Below are positions 24,938 through 31,961 of a DNA stretch of 64,000 nt, piece after piece. The stretch is from CAYNRE01 sp964399535 (GTDB taxonomy: Bacteria > Planctomycetota > Planctomycetia > Pirellulales > CAYNRE01), in the NCBI GenBank assembly GCA_964399535.1, contig CAYNRE010000071.1, positions 186,001-250,000 on the forward strand. Direction: 5' to 3'. A program made the position numbers and the translations under genes. How positions within the stretch are numbered: position 1 is the stretch's first letter; the number at the start of each line of letters is the position of its first letter. A model generated the notes under the pieces. The model was not told where the DNA came from. It ran no database searches and worked only from the letters and a program-made list of their open reading frames with translations.

Positions 24938-27900
24938 CCTGCCCCTCAGTCCCTCCGGACCTTGCCCGAGTGGCCCGGGCGATGAGGATCTCTTTGCCCA
25001 GCGATTGGCGGCCCTTCACGCCGACCTGCTAGCGGGACGAGCGCCGGCGGAACTACGAGACGAGAGCTGTGCTGATGGGGCCGACCTGCCTCTGGCCCGG
25101 GCCGTCGCCTGCCTGAAACGCCTGGAACGGGTCCGGCGGGTGTATCGTGAACATTTTCCGGCGGTCGACGAGCTGAAGCCGGCCGGCTCGGACGAGGCGA
25201 CGAAGTTTCCTCGCCGGCTGGGCCGTTTCGAGATTCAGCAAGAGCTTGGTCGGGGCGGACAGTCGGTGGTGTTCCTGGCCCGTGACCCGCTTTTGGGTCG
25301 CTCGGTGGCCCTGAAGATGCCTCGGCCCGAAGTGCTGCTCACTCCGGCCATGCGCGAGCGGTTCTTGCGCGAGGGCCGGGCCACCTCGACTCTGAAGCAT
25401 CCCAATCTGCTCACGGTGTACGAGGCGGGAGAGCTGGGCCCGGTGGTGTACCTGGCCCAGGCTTATTGCCCAGGACCGACGTTGGCCCAATGGCTACGGC
25501 AGCAAACCGGGCCGATCGACTGCCAAACGGCAGCCACGATCGTAGCCGCACTGGCCACCGGAATGGCTCATGCCCACGCCCGGGGCGTGTTGCACCGCGA
25601 TCTGAAACCGAGCAACGTGCTCTTAGAGCCCCGCGAGCTTGCAACCGGCCACACTGCCGTCGGCGCTGCGCTGTCCATGGGCTGCGGCGCCAGCCCCCGG
25701 CGTTCGCCCGACAGTTTTCCGTTCACGCCCCAGGTTGCCGACTTTGGCCTGGCCAAGCTGGTCGACGAAGCCGGCGACGCGACGGCCTCGGGGATGCTCT
25801 TGGGCACGTTTGCCTACATGGCACCGGAGCAGGCGGGGGGAAGGGCCGGAGAGGTTGGCCGGGCCACCGATGTGTACGGATTAGGAGCCATCCTTTACGA
25901 ACTTCTGGCGGGCCGGCCGCCGTACCTGTCGGATTCCGTCACTGAAACCTTGCGACAGATAGCCCATGACGATCCGCCGCGGCTCGCCAAACTGCGTTGC
26001 GACGTGCCCCGCGACCTGGAGGCAATTTGTCTGAGGTGCCTGGAGAAGCTTCCCTCCCGGCGGTATGCCTCGGCTCAAGAGCTGGCCGACGAGCTCGGCC
26101 GCTTCCTCCGCGGCGAACCGACGCTCGCCCGCCCACTGAAGCCGGCCGAGCGGCTGGTTAAATGGAGCCGGCGCCATCCGGCCTGGGCCGGACTGATTGC
26201 AGTAAGTGTTTGGGCCACGCTAAGCGTGCTCGGTGTGAGCCTTTGGGCCAACGCCCGCTTGGCGACGCTGCTGGAGGAAGCCCGCGCTGCGCGCCATGTC
26301 GCGGATGTGCAGACCCACGAGGCCGAGCGCTATGCCTATACGGCCGATCTGCGGTTGCTCAGCCAGGCGTTTGTCACGGGGCATATGGAAACGGGTCGAC
26401 AGATTCTGGCTCGGCATGCCGCGGTGCCTGGGCTGGCAAGACTGCGTGGCTTCGAGTGGTGGTATCTGTGGCGCGAGTTTCATGAGCGTTCGCAAGTGGT
26501 GGTGCGTTTGCCTGGGGGGGCTACGTCCGTGGCCACGTGTCGGGCCCGGGGGTGGATCGCCGCCGGCGGGCAGGACGGGAAGGTACGCATCTTCGACCAG
26601 GACCGCGCACTCGTGCGAGAACTGGCGGCGGGCTTGCCGGCAAAAATCAACGCAGTGACATTTACCCACGATGGCACGCTGCTGGCGGCGGCCTACGAGG
26701 ACGGGGCGGTGCGCCTGTGGCGTTTACCTGCCGGCGAAGTCGTGGCCGACTCTTTGCGCCACGCGGGCTGGGTCGCCGCCGTGGCTTTCTCGCCAGATGG
26801 CACCCGGCTGGCCAGTGGTGGCCAAGACGGCGTGGTACGCCTTTGGTCGACCGAATCAGGTCAGCCGGCCGGCGAACTGAAGCACCACGTCGACACGATT
26901 CGTGCCCTGGCATTTGCACCGAATCAGCCGCTACTGGTCAGCGCAGGCGAGGACGGCAAGGTGCTGGTTTGGAATACCGAACGGCTGGCCTTGGACCAAC
27001 GGTTGACCAGCGGCGAGCTAAGCAACGTCACCGGCTCTTGGGCTTGTGCGCTCGCCTTTGAGGATAACGGCGAGGCACTCTGTGCGAGCTTCCGTTCCGC
27101 AGACCTGGTGTTTTGGAATACCCGGCCGGCTCGCTTCGGGGTGCCACGTCTCCCGATCCGTGAGCTGGCTCGCGTTCGGGCCTTGGCGGCGGGGCCAAAC
27201 TCGCGATTGGCACTCGGACTGGAGAACTCGACGATCCGCGCCTCGTACTTCGGGAATGCGGTCAAGTCGAGTTCCGTGGTGCTGCGAGGACACGATGACC
27301 GGATCGAGGGCCTAGCCTATGGCCCCGGCGACAATCAGTTGGTTTCAGCCTCGCGCGATGGCACGGTGCGCCAGTGGCAGATCGAACAGGCCGTTGGAGA
27401 GCTTGCCGGCGACGTGTCGCGGGAATCCGATCGCCCGCTGTTGTGGCGCGAGCACTGGCTGGCGCTGGCCCGCCGAGACCAGCTGGTCCGCGTGCTTTCG
27501 ATGCCCGGCGCGAAGCTACTCGACGAAGTTAGGGCCGAAAACCCCGCGGCCTTGGCCATTGCCCCGCGGCAGGGTCGCCTGGTTTGGGCCGACTCTCAGC
27601 GCCGGCTTTCGATTCGCGACGTGCAACGTCGGCAGACCCTTAGGCAACTCACCCTGCCCGAACTGGTTCTAGCCCTGGAAATCAACCCCGACGGATCGCT
27701 GCTCGCCGCCACCAGCAGCAATACGGTGACGATCCTGGCGCTTCCCGAAGGAAAATTAGTACAGCAGATTTCCTTGCCGTCTCCCACGCGTCGCTCGCTG
27801 TGGCTGGCCGACTCGAGGCGGTGCGTGACCGGCGGGGTGGATGGACGCCTGCGTATCTGGGATGCCCGGACGGGGCGGATGCTTGCCGAGCATCTGGTCG

Positions 27901-28280
27901 ATGACAGCCAAGTGGTTGAACTCGATCTGACTCCCGACGCCGCGCAGTTGCTGACTATTTCAGACAGCCGGAAAGTGCGCATTTGGAACACGGCCACCTG
28001 GCAAGTCTCGGCCCAGATCACGCTTGAACAGGAACCCCACGGCCTACGCTTTCTGGGCGATACTGGTCGGCTGCTTGCCAGCCCGAGGAATCAATCGCTT
28101 GAGATCTGGGAAACGGCCAGCGGGCAGGCGCTTCTCAGTTTGCCGCGATTCGGCAGTTGGCCGGCCTGCGCCTGCACTTCGACGGGAGACCAGATCGCGG
28201 TGAGCGTCGATGACCGGGTTTGGATTTTGGACGGTCGGCCAGCCACTCCAATCGCGGCCGCCAAGGCCGAGGTGCCGTAG
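24927..28280 (+). CDS. Membrane Ser/Thr protein kinase with C-terminal WD40 propeller
   Basis: 1117 residues from the GTG at 24927, which overlaps the sigma-factor stop; the frame stays open further upstream but that part lies inside the sigma gene. Residues ~98-395 form a Hanks-type kinase: glycine loop LGRGGQSVVF, Lys130 in VALKM, HRDLKPSN with Asp225, DFG with Asp272, and APEQAGG. An insertion of ~30 residues lies between HRDLKPSN and DFG. One membrane helix spans ~420-441 (WAGLIAVSVWATLSVLGVSL). The rest is WD40 repeats, for example VAFSPDGTRLASGGQDGVVR and NQLVSASRDGTVRQW. The propeller would lie across the membrane from the kinase and could bind a ligand or protein. It is the presumed signalling partner of the sigma factor. 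Confidence 0.93.
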   Translation: MADSLPLSPSGPCPSGPGDEDLFAQRLAALHADLLAGRAPAELRDESCADGADLPLARAVACLKRLERVRRVYREHFPAVDELKPAGSDEATKFPRRLGRFEIQQELGRGGQSVVFLARDPLLGRSVALKMPRPEVLLTPAMRERFLREGRATSTLKHPNLLTVYEAGELGPVVYLAQAYCPGPTLAQWLRQQTGPIDCQTAATIVAALATGMAHAHARGVLHRDLKPSNVLLEPRELATGHTAVGAALSMGCGASPRRSPDSFPFTPQVADFGLAKLVDEAGDATASGMLLGTFAYMAPEQAGGRAGEVGRATDVYGLGAILYELLAGRPPYLSDSVTETLRQIAHDDPPRLAKLRCDVPRDLEAICLRCLEKLPSRRYASAQELADELGRFLRGEPTLARPLKPAERLVKWSRRHPAWAGLIAVSVWATLSVLGVSLWANARLATLLEEARAARHVADVQTHEAERYAYTADLRLLSQAFVTGHMETGRQILARHAAVPGLARLRGFEWWYLWREFHERSQVVVRLPGGATSVATCRARGWIAAGGQDGKVRIFDQDRALVRELAAGLPAKINAVTFTHDGTLLAAAYEDGAVRLWRLPAGEVVADSLRHAGWVAAVAFSPDGTRLASGGQDGVVRLWSTESGQPAGELKHHVDTIRALAFAPNQPLLVSAGEDGKVLVWNTERLALDQRLTSGELSNVTGSWACALAFEDNGEALCASFRSADLVFWNTRPARFGVPRLPIRELARVRALAAGPNSRLALGLENSTIRASYFGNAVKSSSVVLRGHDDRIEGLAYGPGDNQLVSASRDGTVRQWQIEQAVGELAGDVSRESDRPLLWREHWLALARRDQLVRVLSMPGAKLLDEVRAENPAALAIAPRQGRLVWADSQRRLSIRDVQRRQTLRQLTLPELVLALEINPDGSLLAATSSNTVTILALPEGKLVQQISLPSPTRRSLWLADSRRCVTGGVDGRLRIWDARTGRMLAEHLVDDSQVVELDLTPDAAQLLTISDSRKVRIWNTATWQVSAQITLEQEPHGLRFLGDTGRLLASPRNQSLEIWETASGQALLSLPRFGSWPACACTSTGDQIAVSVDDRVWILDGRPATPIAAAKAEVP

Positions 28281-28431
28281 CAGTCCGTTGAAGGTTTCAC
28301 CGGGCTGCGTCCTCGCAGGGATGCGATGCCAAAACAGCGACGCACGTCGTTATTTTCTGCGAGCCGTGCGGAGCTCGGCTCCGCACTAGGCGAGGTTGAA
28401 CGATGCCACGACGGCATATTCCAACAAACTG
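28278..28431 (+). repeat. Dispersed ~150 bp repeat, copy A
   Basis: Begins at the TAG stop of the kinase gene (TAGCAGTCCGTTGAAGG) and runs through GGGATGCGATGCC and ACGTCGTTAT to about CCAACAAACTGC. It aligns almost without gaps to the reverse complement of 30945-31096. The ends are imperfect inverted repeats (GCAGTCCGTTGAAGG against GCAGTTTGTTGGAA). This looks like a small non-autonomous mobile element or an old repeat family. No coding capacity is apparent. Confidence 0.82.
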
Positions 28432-28779
28432 CGAGGCCCGAACGGCGCCTCTTGGCGAGTCCCGAACCGGCGCCTGTCGCAGGATCGCTTGGCAAGAGTC
28501 GGTGAACCGGCGCCCTTGCCGTTCGTGTCGGGGTTCGCAGTCCAGACGGACAACACCTGACTTGGGGGGCGATGAAATCGCGCGGAATCGGAGGCTTCCG
28601 TCGGCGAGCCAGTGTCGCCAGGACGGTCACCCGCACTGAGCAGGCGGCGGAGTCTGGTCGCGCTGATCCAAGGCGGCTGCTGCGACGGGCGGAAACGGCG
28701 GTGTGAGGCGCGGTTAAGGCTGCACGCCGCGGACAAGACGGCGCGCAAGGCGCGGGGCCGGGGGCGGTACCTGTTTCCA
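28432..28779. other. Intergenic region beside repeat copy A, no clear gene
   Basis: A 348 bp gap. It contains several GGCGCC-type GC-rich words (for example two GAACCGGCGCC) and a short unremarkable open frame on the minus strand with no recognisable similarity. It may be the eroded remains of an inserted element, since it lies between a repeat copy and the caspase-fusion gene. Confidence 0.4.
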
Positions 28780-30597
28780 CTATTTCCACGGCTTGGCGGC
28801 GGCCTTGGCCATCTTGGGGCCTAGAAGCTGCGCATCCTGGTTATACCCCAGCACTTTGGTCAGCCGGCGACGCACCTTCTTGAGCAGCGTGTTGAACGAG
28901 GCGCTGGGGTCTAGCTTCATCTCCTCGGTGAGGGCGAAGGTAAACGCGCCGTAGCTCTCGACGCCGTGCCGGTATTCGTAGGCCAGTTGCTCCTCGCGGC
29001 AGGCTTCGAGAATAATCGGCAAGAACGGCCCAATGGGCCCTTTGTCTTTGCGCTTCCGCTTCAAACTGTCGTACTTAGTGTGCGACATGGTTCGCAACCG
29101 CATGGCACGGCCGATTCGCAAAACGTTTCCGTCGGCTCCGGCGTAGAGACGGGCTTGTGCCTTTCCCTCGACCCCTTTGGTTGGCACCAGGCTTTTGTTT
29201 AGCGACTTGATCTTTCGCGCCTGCCACATTCCGCTTTTAGGATCCCAGCGCATCGAACGATGGCGAATGTCGTCGGGAGGCTCCAGCCCCCGCACCTGCG
29301 GGCCGCCGTCGCGGTGGATTCCGCCGGAATGGCAGCAGTCGAAGATCATTTTCAGCTGGGTTTCGTAGGGAAGCTGGGCGTACAGATGGTAGATCTGGTC
29401 GTCGGTGATACAGGTTTCGGGCGACCAATCGAAATCGTAGGGAACGAGTGTTTCGTCCCGTTTGTCGACCGAGTCTCCCTCGCCGTAAGTGGGTAGCTGG
29501 GCCCCGTGGCCGCTGAAGTAGAAAACCAGGTTGTCGTCCGCGCGGACGTCGTCGAACAGCCACTCCAGCCGATCGAGAATGCCTTTGCGAGTAGCCCGGT
29601 GATTATGCAGCACCCGGATGTCGCCGGCCTTGAAGCCTTGCTGCTGCAATACGGCGCTCATCCGAAAGGTGTCGTTCACGCAGCCCCCCAGGCGATTGGC
29701 GGGGTTGGGATAGTCGTTAATGCCGATCAACAGTGCGCGGTGGCGGCGGCCGCGCCTCCCCGCCACTGGTTGCATGGCCCGCTGCATGCCTCGGGCAAGC
29801 TTTCGCGCGGCGGCGACGGGCGAATAATGAAGCCACGACGGGGCCAGCACCTCGCGCGCGGTCGCGGGGTGTTTCAAATAGCTAACCGCGTCGTGGTCGG
29901 CAAACCCCTCGATGTCGAACGGAGTGCGGACTTGCAGAAACTTCTTCTCTTGCGGCAAGCGAATGGAGGCTGTGAAGACCGAGTCGTTGGGATTGAACAA
30001 GTTGTACCACTGCCGTACCGGCGGCAATTCGATCCGCCCCGGCGTCAGGTTGCCCACGACAAACGGGTTGGCCAATTGCGAGCCGAGCGTGATATAGGTC
30101 ATTTTGCGGAGGTGCTCGGCCAGCCCAGGATACTTCTTGAACTCGTTCGTGCTTGTCAAAGCGTCGTAGCTGATGAGCGATCCCAGGCTGTGGGCCAGCA
30201 CGATCTGGGGCCGGTGGGTGTTGATGGCCTTCAACAGGCTGGTGCGCACCTGAGCGCGAAACCCGTCGTCGGCCAGCCAGGCCACGACGTAGCCGGCGTA
30301 CCAACGGAGAAAGCGGGTGGCGCTGACGGTGCGCTCGCGAACGCCAGGGGCTTCGGCCATGTTGCGGGGCAGGCCCAGGCCGCTGCCGGCCAGCTTCCAA
30401 AAGGCGGCCAGCGCCTCTCGAGGAGAGATGGTCACTTTTTCGAATAGTTCGTCGTATTCGAAAGGCTTGAAAAGAAGCGTTTGCTGGGCGCTGTCAGGCT
30501 GAATCTCGGAGAGTGCTTGCTTCCAGTCGGCTGCCCAAGTTGAATCGCGATGATCGCCCAGGCCGTGAATGCCCAATACCTTTACGCTTTTAGCCAT
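28780..30597 (-). CDS. Alpha/beta-hydrolase fused to a caspase-like (metacaspase/orthocaspase) peptidase
   Basis: 605 residues with two enzymatic halves. Residues 1-240 are an alpha/beta hydrolase: oxyanion-type GIHGLGDH at 10-16, nucleophile elbow AHSLGS with Ser137, and candidate Asp205 (NPNDS) and His235 (GFADHDAVSY). Residues ~285-600 are a C14 caspase-like domain: HRALLIGINDYPNPANRLGGCVND, catalytic His364 in YFSGHGAQ and Cys422 in FDCCHSGG; this pattern is of the metacaspase/orthocaspase type, which cleaves after Arg or Lys. Many Lys/Arg residues lie between the caspase halves (residues ~440-520), possible self-processing sites. No signal peptide, so cytosolic. It stands alone between two inverted copies of a dispersed repeat. 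Lipase, esterase or peptidase-like activity of the first half is open. Confidence 0.9.
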   Translation of the reverse strand: MAKSVKVLGIHGLGDHRDSTWAADWKQALSEIQPDSAQQTLLFKPFEYDELFEKVTISPREALAAFWKLAGSGLGLPRNMAEAPGVRERTVSATRFLRWYAGYVVAWLADDGFRAQVRTSLLKAINTHRPQIVLAHSLGSLISYDALTSTNEFKKYPGLAEHLRKMTYITLGSQLANPFVVGNLTPGRIELPPVRQWYNLFNPNDSVFTASIRLPQEKKFLQVRTPFDIEGFADHDAVSYLKHPATAREVLAPSWLHYSPVAAARKLARGMQRAMQPVAGRRGRRHRALLIGINDYPNPANRLGGCVNDTFRMSAVLQQQGFKAGDIRVLHNHRATRKGILDRLEWLFDDVRADDNLVFYFSGHGAQLPTYGEGDSVDKRDETLVPYDFDWSPETCITDDQIYHLYAQLPYETQLKMIFDCCHSGGIHRDGGPQVRGLEPPDDIRHRSMRWDPKSGMWQARKIKSLNKSLVPTKGVEGKAQARLYAGADGNVLRIGRAMRLRTMSHTKYDSLKRKRKDKGPIGPFLPIILEACREEQLAYEYRHGVESYGAFTFALTEEMKLDPSASFNTLLKKVRRRLTKVLGYNQDAQLLGPKMAKAAAKPWK

Positions 30598-30944
30598 GGT
30601 GTGCCCCTAGTTGCGATGGCCGACCGCCAAGCGGCCTAACGGTGTCAGCGCCCCGGCGGGCCGATTAAGGCAACCGCGCCGCGGGTCGTACGGACTCAAG
30701 GCGCATTAACCGTATCGAGCGTATTAAGGCGTGTCAAATCGGCGGTTCAGGAGCCCGCGCGGTACACCAACGCGTTGCCTTTGCCGCAAGATTTTGGTGG
30801 CATCGAATCGGTGCGAGAAGGCTTTCGTCGAGAAGGAGGCTCGAACCCAGGGCGGGAGGCTTTTGGCTTGGCTCAAGATGTGACGAAAGTCATGCGACGC
30901 CACTGAATTGCGGGGGTGGTGTTAAACGCTTGGAATTCGACGAA
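30598..30944. promoter_or_regulatory. Upstream region of the hydrolase-caspase gene
   Basis: A 347 bp gap that must hold the promoter for the minus-strand caspase-fusion gene. It is slightly less GC-rich than the coding DNA and contains repeated TTAA-containing words (GCATTAACCGTATCGAGCG, GTATTAAGGCG around 30700-30735), which might be a promoter core. No gene or RNA seen. Confidence 0.4.
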
Positions 30945-31096
30945 CAGTCCGTCGAAAAAGGCCCTCCTGGCGTTTTTCAGCCTCGCCAAGCGCCGAGCCA
31001 GGCTCGTCCCGGCTCGCAAGATAATGACTTACGTCGTTATTCTGGCATCGCATCCCAGCGAGGACGCAGTCCGGGGGAATCCTTCAACAGGCTGCT
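30945..31096 (-). repeat. Dispersed ~150 bp repeat, copy B (inverted relative to copy A)
   Basis: Runs from CAGTCCGTCGAAAAAGG at the left to CCTTCAACAGGCTGCTA at the right. Read on the minus strand it matches copy A at 28278-28431 along its whole length, including the shared words GACTGCGTCCTCGC and GGGATGCGATGCC. The two ends are imperfect inverted repeats of each other (CAGtCcGTcGAA and CAGcCtGTtGAA). Together with copy A it brackets the hydrolase-caspase gene. Confidence 0.82.
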
Positions 31097-31109
31097 AAAC
31101 TAGGATTCA

Positions 31110-31481
31110 GTGGCGTGGCTTGTTGTGAGACCGAATGGGTCGTTCGACTCGTCGCGACGCATGAGCCGCGGCAACGGGCGCCCGTTGCTCGGGCAGGGTA
31201 GTGCTGCCGATCAGCAGCACTTTGCGCTCGTTACCGAGGGCAGCAAAGTTCATCCCATTAAAGCGGCGCCGGAATTGCCCGCGGCAGTGCGGCTCCTTCG
31301 GTTCCCAGACGAGGTGCTGCTCGAAACGCGCGACACCGGCGAACCCATTGGCTGGTTTCCTTGTGCGATCCCGACCTACAAGGAGAATGAGATGGTGGCC
31401 AGCCGCGACGGACGCACCTGGGCGGCCAGCGATGGTTCGTATGTTTACGTGTTCCAAGTCGAGTATGACCAGGCCGACTGA
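31110..31481 (+). CDS. Small hypothetical protein
   Basis: 123 residues from a GTG at 31110; an ATG at 31161 (MSRGNGRPLLGQG) is an alternative start. The well-formed part is from residue ~40: FALVTEGSKVHPIK, RLLRFPDEVLLETRDTGEPIGWFPCAIP, then RDGRTWAASDGSYVYVFQVE. This reads as a compact beta-rich domain and not as a shadow frame. I know of similar short planctomycete proteins but no function. It begins 14 bp after repeat copy B and is followed 65 bp later by another small gene. Confidence 0.6.
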   Translation: MAWLVVRPNGSFDSSRRMSRGNGRPLLGQGSAADQQHFALVTEGSKVHPIKAAPELPAAVRLLRFPDEVLLETRDTGEPIGWFPCAIPTYKENEMVASRDGRTWAASDGSYVYVFQVEYDQAD

Positions 31482-31545
31482 AACGCGGCGGCAACGGTTC
31501 TGAGGGCAGGGTGGCAAAGTTCGTTTCGGCAACAGGAGCGATTCG

Positions 31546-31782
31546 ATGTGCTGCGGGCCAGATCCGGACGAAGAGTATTGGCTGTTGTTCGACAGCGGCC
31601 TGTTCGATGACGACGGCGCCGAGAATGCCGACACGGAACCGGTGGCGGAAGAACCGCAGCCGGAAGGCATCTCGCCCATTCGGCGCAGCGCCAGTCGCCG
31701 TAAGCCGGCGGCCGGGCGATTGAGAAACGAGGGCAGCGATGCTCGCCCCAGTGCGTCATCGCGCCGGCGGCGAAAGCCCTAG
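31546..31782 (+). CDS. Small hypothetical protein with CC motif, acidic middle and basic tail
   Basis: 78 residues: MCCGPDPDEEYWLLFDSGLFDDDG, an acidic stretch, then a Ser/Arg/Lys-rich tail ending SSRRRRKP. CAGGAG lies seven bases before the ATG, a good ribosome-binding site, which is the main reason to accept it. The opposite charge of its halves suggests it could bind another protein or nucleic acid; that is inference. Its stop codon lies inside an inverted repeat. Confidence 0.55.
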   Translation: MCCGPDPDEEYWLLFDSGLFDDDGAENADTEPVAEEPQPEGISPIRRSASRRKPAAGRLRNEGSDARPSASSRRRRKP

Positions 31783-31832
31783 TGCTTTGTCACAACTTGG
31801 ATCTCGGTTCCGGGCGTAACACGGAGCACTAG
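31779..31832. repeat. 54 bp inverted-repeat unit at the end of the small gene
   Basis: CTAGTGCT at 31779-31786 and AGCACTAG at 31825-31832 are perfect inverted repeats enclosing a 38-base spacer. The left arm includes the TAG stop of the preceding gene, as repeat copy A does with the kinase stop. Confidence 0.6.
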
Positions 31833-31844
31833 CTATTTGCTTGC

Positions 31845-31908
31845 CGCCGAACCACCTGCGTGTTCGGCGGTCGTGCTGTGTCACCCGTAATGCTACGGGT
31901 GACACAGC
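31845..31908. terminator. Double stem-loop between convergent genes, probable bidirectional terminator
   Basis: Two adjacent perfect hairpins. The first pairs CCGCCGAAC (31845-31853) with GTTCGGCGG (31862-31870). The second pairs 15 bases, GCTGTGTCACCCGTA (31875-31889), with TACGGGTGACACAGC (31894-31908) over a four-base loop. They sit between a plus-strand gene ending at 31782 and a minus-strand gene ending at 31962. There is no clear T-tract, so termination would not be of the classic intrinsic kind. Confidence 0.65.
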
Positions 31909-31961
31909 CCTAGACGGGCCATTGCAAGTTTCCCGGCTTGGAGGGGTGCGCGGACCTGTTC

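Noticed and set aside
28386..28748. A 120-residue minus-strand frame beside repeat copy A as a possible gene
   Set aside because: It starts inside the DNA between the kinase and caspase genes, has no motif or good ribosome-binding site, and partly overlaps the repeat.
28278..31096. Intact composite transposon
   Set aside because: No transposase gene is present between or beside the repeat copies; only the arrangement is transposon-like.
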